Of a stretch of 30,862 nucleotides of DNA, positions 8,181 through 16,087 are shown in pieces. The stretch's first letter is position 1; each line of letters starts with the position of its first letter. A model generated the notes under the pieces. The model saw only the letters and a list, made by a program, of their open reading frames with translations, was not told the DNA's origin and did no database searches. Origin of the DNA: an uncultured Parabacteroides sp. (GTDB taxonomy: Bacteria > Bacteroidota > Bacteroidia > Bacteroidales > Tannerellaceae); NCBI GenBank assembly GCA_900552465.1, contig URZO01000050.1, positions 1 through 30,862 on the forward strand, in the 5' to 3' direction. The position numbers and the translations under genes were made by a program.

Positions 8181-10809
8181 AACGCGCCCTGAACAATATT
8201 TCTCCGGGGCGTAAATCGTACTCGGTATAATAGCGGCCCGTCTCATTAAAGACAGTCGATACATACCGACGGGTATTAAAGAGGTTCGTATAATCCAAAC
8301 GAAACTCCACTGCTTTTAAGGTATAAGACAGGTTCAGATCGGCAAACCACATATTGCGGCTTCCGGAACGAATCGCGTCATTGTAGAAATGCTCGCACGA
8401 CAAGCCTGCGATCAATTCCTTAACCGGTAACCAGTTGAACGATAACCGCTGGGAAAGTAAACAGACGGGAGCAACAGGCAACTCGCTCTCCTGAAACAGG
8501 CTTTTATTCCATGTTCCCCGGATTTTATAATCAAAGATTACTTTTCGATTCAATTTCGCATGAAACGAACCACCTAACGAAACAGCATGAGACCGATATC
8601 CGGAAATCATCCCCTGCAAAATCTGTAAAGAACGATTGTAACGGTAATCGGCCTTCAACGAAAACGAAGATTTTATCGCATCCAGGTCTTTTCCTATCAC
8701 AAGGTCAGAAAAAAGCGACTGGATATTGTTGGGATGCTGCAATGTCGACTTGCGCATCAAAATTCCTTCATACAGATATTCGCTCAGCAAACGAGAATGC
8801 GTATGCGTATAATAGGTCGTGAAAGAACCGAACATAGAAGAAAACGGACTCTTATAATCCAATATCCACCAAAGCGTATGTTGCTTCTGCCGGTCGCGTA
8901 TCCCGTCATTCCGCAAAAGCTCCCGGTAGGAAGTCATAACACTTCCGGTATAAGCCTCTTCTATTCCCGAAACCTCTTGAGAAAACGAATAATTTAAAGA
9001 AGAAGACAGATAAGCCGAAGCCCGTTGTTCCAAGACCAGAAACGGCTCCACAAAAAGATAATGGGAAGTATGCGTCTTCTCTCCGACTATATTGTCCCGC
9101 TCACGGACCAACAGATAGCGAACCGGACAAAACAGGTGGAAATTCGTGTTAGGCCCTAATGTAAAACTATGCGCAAGATGAAGTTTCCACTCATAAGATT
9201 CCCGTTTCAGATCATTCGAGAGCGAGTCTCCGCCAGCCGTTTCCACCGCGTTATCCACAAGCAGCAGATTACTCTTCAAATGTTGGATACGGACATTAAA
9301 GTCCAATGAATAATTTTGCACCACTGCTCCTTTCCGGCCATACGTAAACGAGTTGGCCGCAGTAAAATCTTTCATCCGGGCTTTTTGTTTCATCCAAGCC
9401 ATCTCCGATGTGGCTGGCGGCAATATTCCGTCATACAAAACAGGAGAAACCTCCAATGTTTGCGACATATCTTTATAACCGGCAAACGACGTTACCTTAA
9501 ACATATGCTGCTCGTTCGTTTTCACCCATTCAAACTGATTACTAAGTCCATATACCGGATTATCCAGATGCTCCCGAATCGAGTCACCGGTAAAAATACG
9601 GCCGTTTTCCTTATCCCACCGCCCTTCCGCCTTAATCCGGTCTTTCAAATAGAAATCATCCGCATTCGCGTTCAGTTCCACATTGGCATCCATCCGGTTC
9701 TGATACAATCGGGAAAAGTTACGCTCCCTTATTTTCAAACTACTGTCGCCCGGCAGGTAATAATCAGTTTCCGAACTGTTCTCCCTCTTCGGTTCGTCAT
9801 AAACATAATGAACATTCGTACTTAAAGTATAATGGTTTTTCAATGCCTGCAAATGATTCACCGTTCCAATATGCGCATCGTTAAAAAGATACCGCTGCTG
9901 ACTCACAGCCGGTAACGTAGGCTTTAAAACGTGGAGAAGATCCAAATTTCGGACTTCCGGCTCCAAACTATATAAGCTATTCAATTCGCCGGTAACGTCC
10001 CTCCCGGAGTTATCTCCCTTATAAACAGCCAAATCCTGTATCTTTTTAGAGAAATACATGCCCACCAGTTCATTACTTGACAATAACGGTGAAACCCCGG
10101 CCCCCAATTGTGCGGTAGCCAGAACAACACCTTTGGCTGACTTTTTTAATTTCAAGTTTATAGCAGCATCAGATGAAGGCTCATAGTCCTTCAGTGCTTT
10201 GACCGGCTGATGTTTCTGCAGGACTTGCACAGTAGCAATATCATTCGGATTCAGATTATTGGTCGCAATCCCATACCGGTCTTTCAATAAATCCATATCC
10301 TCTATATAGAAACGGTTGATCGGATTATTCTGGTAAAGAATCATCCCATTATCCAAGACCTGTATCCCCGGCATCTTCCGGAGTATATCTTTCAGCGTCC
10401 GGTCCGCCTCGTCCGTAAACCGTTCCACATTATAATTCAGTGTATCTCCAGACTCATTGATTTTAGGAGCAACCACAATAACCTCCTTAATTGAAATCAC
10501 CTCATCCCCCACCACGAAATTAATCGTCTGGCTTTCATTTGCAATATCTTTTACCACTTTCTTCAGGTTAAAACCGGCAACCGCCAGAGTGAGGCTATCC
10601 TGTTTCCCATTATAAACAATCTGATATTCCCCCTTTTCATCCGATTGGGTATAAGCCAGAATCCGATTACTCCTAAGCGCATAGAGGCTGACAGTCGCAG
10701 CATCTACGACTTGTCCGGCTTTCTTATCCGTAATAGTTCCTCTGATCAGGGTTTGTGAAGATAAAGAAGATACCAGAAAAAGGCAATATAGTACACACCA
10801 GAACTTCAT
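8167..10809 (-). CDS. Outer-membrane beta-barrel protein with carboxypeptidase-like regulatory domain (GLPGLI partner)
   Basis: An 880-residue predicted outer-membrane protein. A signal peptide covers residues 1-19 (ending SLSSQ). A carboxypeptidase-regulatory-like beta-sandwich follows (about 22-100, RGTITDKKAGQVVDAATV). Next comes a plug-like region with KEVIVVAPKI, LKDILRKMPGIQVLDNG and PINRFYIEDMDL (about 108-200), and a long barrel rich in alternating aromatic strands. This matches TonB-dependent-receptor-like proteins that pair with GLPGLI proteins, not SusC: there is no SusD partner. The start overlaps the stop of the GLPGLI gene by 4 nt (ATGA), implying translational coupling. The substrate is unknown. 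Its 3' end overlaps the ATPase gene by 14 nt on the other strand. Confidence 0.85.
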   Translation of the reverse strand: MKFWCVLYCLFLVSSLSSQTLIRGTITDKKAGQVVDAATVSLYALRSNRILAYTQSDEKGEYQIVYNGKQDSLTLAVAGFNLKKVVKDIANESQTINFVVGDEVISIKEVIVVAPKINESGDTLNYNVERFTDEADRTLKDILRKMPGIQVLDNGMILYQNNPINRFYIEDMDLLKDRYGIATNNLNPNDIATVQVLQKHQPVKALKDYEPSSDAAINLKLKKSAKGVVLATAQLGAGVSPLLSSNELVGMYFSKKIQDLAVYKGDNSGRDVTGELNSLYSLEPEVRNLDLLHVLKPTLPAVSQQRYLFNDAHIGTVNHLQALKNHYTLSTNVHYVYDEPKRENSSETDYYLPGDSSLKIRERNFSRLYQNRMDANVELNANADDFYLKDRIKAEGRWDKENGRIFTGDSIREHLDNPVYGLSNQFEWVKTNEQHMFKVTSFAGYKDMSQTLEVSPVLYDGILPPATSEMAWMKQKARMKDFTAANSFTYGRKGAVVQNYSLDFNVRIQHLKSNLLLVDNAVETAGGDSLSNDLKRESYEWKLHLAHSFTLGPNTNFHLFCPVRYLLVRERDNIVGEKTHTSHYLFVEPFLVLEQRASAYLSSSLNYSFSQEVSGIEEAYTGSVMTSYRELLRNDGIRDRQKQHTLWWILDYKSPFSSMFGSFTTYYTHTHSRLLSEYLYEGILMRKSTLQHPNNIQSLFSDLVIGKDLDAIKSSFSLKADYRYNRSLQILQGMISGYRSHAVSLGGSFHAKLNRKVIFDYKIRGTWNKSLFQESELPVAPVCLLSQRLSFNWLPVKELIAGLSCEHFYNDAIRSGSRNMWFADLNLSYTLKAVEFRLDYTNLFNTRRYVSTVFNETGRYYTEYDLRPGEILFRARFKLL

Positions 10810-11693
10810 TCCCGCTCCAGTTCGTCAAATATACGTTTATCAGCTTCGAGACTCACCGAGTAAGTACCGTCAGTACTTAAAAAATGCCGTTTATTGCTTT
10901 TCTTAAACGCTAACTTCCTTATTTGTTTTCTATCGGTCGTCACATATTGGTCTTTGTTCATCGTAATAGGAAAAGAGTCCAGTTTTTGCAGCCCAATCGC
11001 CTGAAAGATAAATAGACCATCGTCAACCACAACTTTTAAAATAAGTCCCGGCAATCCGTACAACTTCCAGGGACCATCTTGTAATGGGATATCCGGTGCG
11101 AACCAGGCAACATATCTCCTACCTCGAAAAGTAGTTTCCGCCTTTTGGGAGACATAACCTAAAATGGTCATTGTATCTTCCTTCAACTCCCATAATTGAG
11201 GAGGAATCTCATCCATACATTTATACATTTCAGTAATAGAACCATCTATGATAGTCGCTTTCTGCTTTTTTCTGTCTTTATACAACACGGCAGTCTCTCC
11301 CTTGCTCAACAGTTCCCGATAATTCCCGCCGCCTTGCTCACGTAAAGCATCGATTTCCCCTTTTGTCATATGCTGCCTAATCAACTTGACATGAGGTCTT
11401 AATTTTTCACCCTCAGCCCTATCCAGAGAATCCCGCATAATACGGTTCTGATCATAATACACAGAATACTTCGGTCCTATATCCAAAGTAAAAGTATCAA
11501 CCACCTGCTCTTTTACCCCCTCATTCAAACAATATTGGGTAAATTCATACCAGCAACGGAGAGACGCTTTATCCAGAGTTTCTTTTTTCAGCTTTCCCTC
11601 TATTCTATCTGATGTGCTTTTAGACATCACAAATTGGGAGTACAAAGAATTATTTATGACTACCAGAAAAATCAATAGGAATATGTTTTTCAT
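10806..11693 (-). CDS. GLPGLI family protein
   Basis: A 295-residue secreted protein with an N-terminal signal peptide (MKNIFLLIFLVVINNSLYSQ, cleavage after about residue 20). The family-defining motif GPWKLYGLPGLILKV lies at 207-221. Ahead of it comes YVAWFAPDIPLQDGPW, the usual lead-in. GLPGLI proteins (TIGR01200) are restricted to Bacteroidetes, have no known biochemical role and are usually encoded beside an outer-membrane beta-barrel protein, exactly as here. The downstream gene overlaps it by 4 nt. Internal methionines exist, but this start gives a clean signal peptide and sits 27 nt from a promoter-like element. Confidence 0.88.
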   Translation of the reverse strand: MKNIFLLIFLVVINNSLYSQFVMSKSTSDRIEGKLKKETLDKASLRCWYEFTQYCLNEGVKEQVVDTFTLDIGPKYSVYYDQNRIMRDSLDRAEGEKLRPHVKLIRQHMTKGEIDALREQGGGNYRELLSKGETAVLYKDRKKQKATIIDGSITEMYKCMDEIPPQLWELKEDTMTILGYVSQKAETTFRGRRYVAWFAPDIPLQDGPWKLYGLPGLILKVVVDDGLFIFQAIGLQKLDSFPITMNKDQYVTTDRKQIRKLAFKKSNKRHFLSTDGTYSVSLEADKRIFDELERE

Positions 11694-11719
11694 GCCATTG
11701 CTTATTTATGGTTTCTTTG

Positions 11720-11750
11720 TAAAGATAGGGACTATAAAATGATAAACAAT
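11720..11750 (-). promoter_or_regulatory. Putative promoter of the GLPGLI operon
   Basis: On the minus strand, ATTG, then 19 nt, then TATCTTTA. Each box has one mismatch to TTTG and TAnnTTTG. It ends 26 nt before the GLPGLI start. Confidence 0.4.
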
Positions 11751-11876
11751 GACATAATTCAACTTTGTTTTCAGAGAATCGGAAAATAAGTTGATATAAT
11801 ATACATTCCTGATATGCCATATTTTCACTATCTTGCCCCTTGAAACAAAAAGAGAGGGACAATGAACAGCAAACTT

Positions 11877-12203
11877 CTATACGTCACATCCCATCTGAAT
11901 AAAAAAGCTCTTCATATCTTCATTGAATCTTTTCTTGTCGAACTTCTTTATCGCTATTGGATACTTTAGCTCTTCAAGAAACCGCATCACTGTATTTGCA
12001 ATAATATTATACCCCTCTTTTCTATCAGACACAATAAAAGCATCATAATTCAGCACTAATTCACAAGAAAACAGTTTTGTTAATCGCACTTCTTCCACAG
12101 TAAGACCTTTCATACATTTATCTTTATAATATTTAGGTCTTCTGGGTTTAAAAAATTCTTGAAATCCAGGGCTAACACAGATCAAGTTATAATCCTTAAT
12201 CAT
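11877..12203 (-). CDS. Hypothetical protein in AT-rich accessory patch
   Basis: A 108-residue soluble protein that I do not recognise. It has no signal peptide or membrane segment, is lysine- and phenylalanine-rich, and is predicted mixed alpha/beta. Visible stretches include KPRRPKYYKDKCMKG near residue 20 and a helical region NIIANTVMRFLEELKYPI near 66-83. The DNA is clearly more AT-rich than the flanking core genes. It lies 41 nt downstream of the putative immunity gene at 12245, in the same orientation. A second immunity or accessory protein of a toxin cassette is possible from position alone. Confidence 0.6.
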   Translation of the reverse strand: MIKDYNLICVSPGFQEFFKPRRPKYYKDKCMKGLTVEEVRLTKLFSCELVLNYDAFIVSDRKEGYNIIANTVMRFLEELKYPIAIKKFDKKRFNEDMKSFFIQMGCDV

Positions 12204-12244
12204 TCTAATATTCCAATTTCATTATAATCCCAGTACTTTTTTAA

Positions 12245-12655
12245 TCACAAACTCTTATTTACTATTTCAACATCATTTTCTGCTATTATTTTAATACATC
12301 CTCCATTTGTAAAAATAGAATAACATTTCAATTTACACAATCTTTCCATTGAAAGATAATTCTTCATTTCCTCTTTATATTCTATCAAGATCGGATCTTT
12401 ATCATTTATTTCGGAAGATGATATATAATAATCACCTACTATATTATGATGTAAATCAATATTAGAACGATGCACATTTCTAAAAACGCACTTTACTTGC
12501 GTTTCAAAATCCGACGAGTTATCATCCTCAACATCAGCATCACAAATATTTAATACAAACTGAATCGAATTACTATTATCAACATCATCAAAATTATATA
12601 ACATTTTTTTTATCACAACATCATGATAAAAGTAATCATAAAATAAACATTCCAT
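12245..12655 (-). CDS. Hypothetical protein, possible immunity protein
   Basis: A 136-residue acidic soluble protein of no family I can name. It has no signal peptide. Residues 24-50 are rich in D, N and S (FDDVDNSNS, DADVEDDNSSD), and the protein ends with a strand-like segment (GGCIKIIAENDVEIV). Its start codon lies only 15 nt after the stop of the toxin-like fragment at 12671. Such tight linkage to a variable toxin tip, AT-rich DNA and small acidic character are the usual signs of a cognate immunity protein. This is inference from context, not homology. Confidence 0.6.
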   Translation of the reverse strand: MECLFYDYFYHDVVIKKMLYNFDDVDNSNSIQFVLNICDADVEDDNSSDFETQVKCVFRNVHRSNIDLHHNIVGDYYISSSEINDKDPILIEYKEEMKNYLSMERLCKLKCYSIFTNGGCIKIIAENDVEIVNKSL

Positions 12656-12670
12656 ATTTTATATTATATA

Positions 12671-12972
12671 TTAAAACTTAAATTTCACACCAAAACCAGG
12701 ATCCGTTTTACTTGAAAATAATGCTTTCCCTTTCCATTTAAATGATAATGACTCTGATTTGGTCCTTTCATCCCAGGAAGAGTTCCCTTGTCTATTCTTA
12801 ATTTTTCCACAAATTTACCATTTTCCATAATACCATATGATGTTCTATTCGGTAATCTGGCATTTACAAAAACATTATAAACCGACGAAGCCCCGGAGGT
12901 GATGAAGGTGTGGTTGAAACGGGAATTGGGCGTATAACTATGCAGGTAGTTAACAGGCCGCTTATCTCCAGT
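12671..12972 (-). pseudogene. Decayed C-terminal fragment resembling a polymorphic toxin tip
   Basis: An open frame on the minus strand begins just after a stop codon at 12973-12975 with TGDKRPVNYLHSYTPNSRF and continues HTFITSGASVYNVFVNARLP, then MENGKFVEKLRIDKGT and KGPNQSHYHLNGKGK. It has no suitable start codon, so the body of the protein is missing. In this frame it stops at 12685. A one-base shift after KGK (near 12735) gives an equally protein-like end, ALFSSKTDPGFGVKFKF, with a stop at 12671, suggesting a frameshift. The first part (12893-12972) is GC-rich and the rest AT-rich, as in toxins with a conserved body and an exchanged tip. The family is not identified. Confidence 0.55.
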
Positions 12973-13096
12973 TTATGCACCTTGCGAAATGACAATATCC
13001 CCCCTAAAACAAGGGCATTACATAAACACATCATTCACAGCAATATGCAGAAACACCCTGTTTGTTAAAAAATATTACCCTTACAGGAAAATTTAG

Positions 13097-13140
13097 TTTC
13101 ATGGGTATGAAAATCGATTTTCATGGGCATGAGTTTCGAT
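13097..13140. repeat. Two tandem 22-bp palindromic units
   Basis: TTTCATGGGTATGAAAATCG (start of unit 1 at 13097) and TTTCATGGGCATGAGTTTCG (start of unit 2 at 13119) follow each other directly. They contain an 18-bp perfect palindrome ATGAAAATCGATTTTCAT at 13107-13124. Confidence 0.8.
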
Positions 13141-13398
13141 TTTGACTAACAGGTATAAAAAGGATATTACAATAACCCCTGCTCCATACACTTTGCCGAA
13201 GTGCAATTCAGAACAGAGGTAAAATGAATCGTTTTTTGTTTCAAAACAGGGGTAAAAGCAGTCCCGGTTGCAGCAGCTCTATAAAGTTTGGGGGGGCTTA
13301 TTGTACAAAATTTCTTTTCAAAGCCAAAAATGCCTCCAAAAACAAACAAATGTCAATCATGTTTTTCAGCCTCAAAAATGGCCTTAGTCCTCTTCCCC

Positions 13399-13520
13399 GG
13401 GAGTTTATTACCAGGAAGTCAACCTTCATTTCATTTTTCCGGCACTTTATCGCCCTGAAGTCGGTCGTCATACCATACGAAGACGGTCGCAATTCAAATG
13501 AAGACGGTCGTCATGGGACA
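13399..13520. repeat. Degenerate 21-22 bp repeat cluster
   Basis: The word GAAG(T/A)C starts at 13415, 13457, 13479 and 13500, spacings of 42, 22 and 21. The last three continue as GGTCG. The 35 bp from 13399 and from 13441 match at about 23 positions. The last unit ends CGTCATGGG, resembling the units at 13097-13140. Confidence 0.65.
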
Positions 13521-13876
13521 AAGGCGCTAAAACTTCCTTTGAATATTAGAGAGGCGGTCTGTCCTTATCTGTAAATATTCGATTCTCCGGGAGTTAAAGT
13601 TTATCACTTCGCCAGTATTTTCGCCTTTCAGCAATCAAACTGCACGTTTTTTGGAATGGTCCCGGCATCTCATTCCGCCGGTTGTCAAAAAAGAGAGGTA
13701 AAATGGTGAAAAGAGTCAATCCAAAATGAATCAACTTTTCGGACGAAATAGGAAAATGACCGGAAAAAGAGATTATTGTATCATTTAACAATTAACAAAA
13801 GCTATCGAGATGATCCCACTCGCGTAAGCCTATATGCTATCGGCAAGTTTTACGCCGAAAAACAGCCTTAGAAATA

Positions 13877-13906
13877 GCAATTCTTGCCGATACCGGCAAG
13901 AATTGC
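13877..13906 (-). terminator. Terminator of the sugar isomerase/epimerase gene
   Basis: A perfect 13-bp stem GCAATTCTTGCCG / CGGCAAGAATTGC with a 4-nt loop, 28 nt beyond the stop codon. The minus-strand tail TATTTCT is only modestly T-rich. Confidence 0.75.
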
Positions 13907-13934
13907 ATTTATTTTCTTTTCTGAAAACTGCTTC

Positions 13935-14924
13935 TTATCTCTCAAAGCAGGCATCAAAAGCATGGGTCGACGGTTTAAAATCCACTTGCTTTACGAAAGC
14001 ACAGGATTCACGGGCGCCATGTTCGCGATCCATACCGCTATCTTCCCATTCAACAGAAAGCGGTCCCTGATAGTCGATGTCGTTCAAGGCACGGATAATC
14101 TCTTCGAATTGGATTTTACCACGTCCCAAACTGCGGAAATTCCAATAACGACGAGCGTCACCAAATGTCGAATGACCTCCGAAAACACCGATTTGTTTAG
14201 GCGTGTCGCTCCAATAAACATCTTTCATGTGAACATGGAAAATACGGTCGGGGAACTGGTTGATAAAGTCTACATAATCCACGCCCTGATACCCCAGATG
14301 GCTCGGATCATAATTAAAGCCGAAAGCCGGATGATAATCGATTGCTTCAAGAGCTTTACGGGTAGAATAAGTATCGAAAGCAATCTCGGTCGGATGCACC
14401 TCGAGGGCAAAACGAACACCTAATTTCTGATATTCGTCCAGGATCGGGATAAAGCGCCGTGCAAAATCGGCATAACCGCTGTTTACCATCTCGTCGGAAA
14501 CGGGCGGGAAGGAATAGAGCCATTGCCAGATCGAACTGCCGGTGAAGCCGGCTACCGTATCGATACCCAACATCTTGGCAGCATGGGCAGCTTGAATCAT
14601 GTTTTCAGCTGCACGCTGGTGGATACCTTCGGGATCACCATCGCCCCAGATATAATCGGGCAACACGGATTGATGGCGTTGGTCTATATTATCACATATA
14701 GCCTGGCCGATCAAATGGTTGGAGATACAGAACAGTTTCAGCCCGTACTTATCGAGCGTAGCCTTAATACCCTGATAATATTCCGGATCGGTCCGCCGGA
14801 CATCCAAATGGGAAGGCAAACCCAATTCTACACCATCAAAACCAAATGATTTTGCTTTCTCACAAACAACTTCCAGTGGAAGATCTCCCCACTGCATCGT
14901 ACATAATGTTACAGGACGTGCCAT
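13935..14924 (-). CDS. Sugar phosphate isomerase/epimerase (xylose isomerase-like TIM barrel)
   Basis: A 329-residue cytosolic protein of the AP endonuclease 2/xylose isomerase-like TIM-barrel family, which isomerises or epimerises sugars or inositol derivatives with a divalent metal. The metal and active-site residues are in their usual strands: E175 in ALEVHPTE, D206 and H209 in NYDPSHLG, H230/H232 in FHVHMKD and E292 in SVEWEDSGMDREHG. An N-terminal strand SFGFDGVELGLPSHLD (26-41) is typical. There is no signal peptide, unlike many Bacteroidetes homologues, so it is probably cytoplasmic. It stands alone with its own promoter-like element and terminator. The substrate cannot be told from sequence; the sugar-acid operon nearby is separated by a divergent gene. 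Confidence 0.85.
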   Translation of the reverse strand: MARPVTLCTMQWGDLPLEVVCEKAKSFGFDGVELGLPSHLDVRRTDPEYYQGIKATLDKYGLKLFCISNHLIGQAICDNIDQRHQSVLPDYIWGDGDPEGIHQRAAENMIQAAHAAKMLGIDTVAGFTGSSIWQWLYSFPPVSDEMVNSGYADFARRFIPILDEYQKLGVRFALEVHPTEIAFDTYSTRKALEAIDYHPAFGFNYDPSHLGYQGVDYVDFINQFPDRIFHVHMKDVYWSDTPKQIGVFGGHSTFGDARRYWNFRSLGRGKIQFEEIIRALNDIDYQGPLSVEWEDSGMDREHGARESCAFVKQVDFKPSTHAFDACFER

Positions 14925-14965
14925 GTTTTTCTTTTTTTTAAGGTTAATACATTGTGTCTATTCGA

Positions 14966-14973
14966 CAAATATA
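14966..14973 (-). promoter_or_regulatory. Putative promoter -7 box of the isomerase gene
   Basis: On the minus strand it reads TATATTTG, matching TAnnTTTG, 41 nt upstream of the start at 14924. No -33 box is obvious. Confidence 0.4.
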
Positions 14974-15065
14974 AAATTTCTTTTTAAATTTATCCACATA
15001 TATTTTTTATTTCTAAATATTTATATTTCCTTTGCTTCCATAAGAAACAACAAAAATGCTTAGCT

Positions 15066-16028
15066 ATGAAAAGAGAAGTGTTATATGCACTTGCCTGTGT
15101 GCTTTATCTGACAGGCTGTAGTAACAATCCTTCACTCGAAGAAGTCGTTAATCCGGAAAAAGAAGTTTATCCCGTCCAATTCAGTATCCAGATGGAAAAA
15201 GAAGTTCTGTCTTTTCCCACAACCCGCAGTATGCCCGATAACACGATTCCGGAACCATCGGTTTCAAAAGCAGACGGGGAAGAAGCTGAATTAAACAAGT
15301 TATGTTCTACAATCGAGTATGTAGTATATAAGGAAGAAAAGAATACTTCTATTTATGTCAAAAACAAACAATTCATTTACGATGCTTCTGCCATGGACAT
15401 TGACTTCGGCATTGTCTACGACAGCCTGCCACAAGGAAATTATACATTTTATTTCCTGGCCCATGATTCAGAAACAGCAACATTATCCAATTCTGTTTTT
15501 TCGTTCGACAAAGTTTCCGATACATTCTATGACGTACTATCCCTGGAAATAGGAGCTGCCGAAGAAATCAACGAAGACATCACACTGCAACGTATCGTCA
15601 GCCGCATCGAATTTATGGCTACCGACTCGGTTCCTGCCATGCTCAAACAATTCGATATGGAAATCAACGGTACAGCCTGCCAATTAGACATCACGACAGG
15701 AATGGGCATCAAGGCTTCAGAAAAACAAATCCTTTCATATGCATTCAAAAACGAAGATATAGGTGTTGTAAACAAAACACACTCTTTCTACACCTTTATT
15801 CCCGCCGCCGACAACAGTATTGCCGTCCACCTCTCCGCCATCGCCCAAAGCAATGAACTGATCCGTGAACGGCAAATCAACGATATCATCCCGGAAAAAA
15901 ACAAAATTATCCGCTACAAAGGACGCCTCTATAGCCGTTCGGAATCTGACGATACTTTTCAGATCAGCATCTATGAAAATGGCAAATGGGGAGAAGAAAC
16001 AGAAAAGGAGTTACCGGAGTATGAGTAA
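15066..16028 (+). CDS. FimB/Mfa2-like fimbrial lipoprotein
   Basis: A 320-residue surface lipoprotein. The signal peptide ends in a lipobox LTGC with the lipidated cysteine at C18, followed by SNNPSLEE. The body looks like two beta-rich transthyretin-like domains of the FimB/Mfa2 group. Examples are SIYVKNKQFIYDAS, then DSLPQGNYTFYFLAH, and in the second half the LQRIVSRIEFMA strand and HSFYTFIPAADN. In Porphyromonas, Mfa2/FimB proteins anchor fimbriae and limit their length; other Bacteroidales carry many orphan relatives. No fimbrillin gene lies alongside, so its role as an anchor is uncertain. The assignment is by overall pattern rather than a single diagnostic motif. It is divergent from the isomerase and ends at a terminator shared with the operon on the other strand. 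Confidence 0.7.
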   Translation: MKREVLYALACVLYLTGCSNNPSLEEVVNPEKEVYPVQFSIQMEKEVLSFPTTRSMPDNTIPEPSVSKADGEEAELNKLCSTIEYVVYKEEKNTSIYVKNKQFIYDASAMDIDFGIVYDSLPQGNYTFYFLAHDSETATLSNSVFSFDKVSDTFYDVLSLEIGAAEEINEDITLQRIVSRIEFMATDSVPAMLKQFDMEINGTACQLDITTGMGIKASEKQILSYAFKNEDIGVVNKTHSFYTFIPAADNSIAVHLSAIAQSNELIRERQINDIIPEKNKIIRYKGRLYSRSESDDTFQISIYENGKWGEETEKELPEYE

Positions 16029-16032
16029 AAAG

Positions 16033-16058
16033 AAGGGGGTGTACCAAAACACCCCTTT
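16033..16058. terminator. Bidirectional terminator between the FimB/Mfa2-like gene and the PUL operon
   Basis: A stem AAGGGGGTGT / ACACCCCTTT (one G-T pair) with a 6-nt loop. On the plus strand TTTAT follows; on the minus strand TTCTTTTTAC follows. It sits 5 nt after one stop codon and 30 nt beyond the other, ending both convergent transcripts. Confidence 0.8.
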
Positions 16059-16087
16059 ATATACTTATCATAACAATTAGTTGCTAA

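Larger units (their letters stand above)
12973..13876. other. Long intergenic region without a convincing gene
   Basis: About 900 bp. Reading frames of 60-116 codons occur on both strands, but they overlap each other, have no promoter or ribosome-site support, and look low in coding character. The region holds two clusters of short palindromic repeats (13097-13140 and 13399-13520). It also holds several copies of a GGTAAAA-type word (for example near 13217, 13250 and 13695), a run of seven G near 13293, and an imperfect hairpin TCGGC/GCCGA at 13840-13858. It may be the decayed upstream part of the toxin locus plus repeat DNA. Confidence 0.6.

Noticed and set aside
11650..11862. 70-codon reading frame upstream of the GLPGLI gene
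   Set aside because: It overlaps the GLPGLI signal peptide and promoter-like element, and its composition is not protein-like.
13224..13574. 116-codon plus-strand reading frame in the gene-free region
   Set aside because: It runs through the repeat cluster, has no promoter or ribosome-site support, and shows no recognisable motif.
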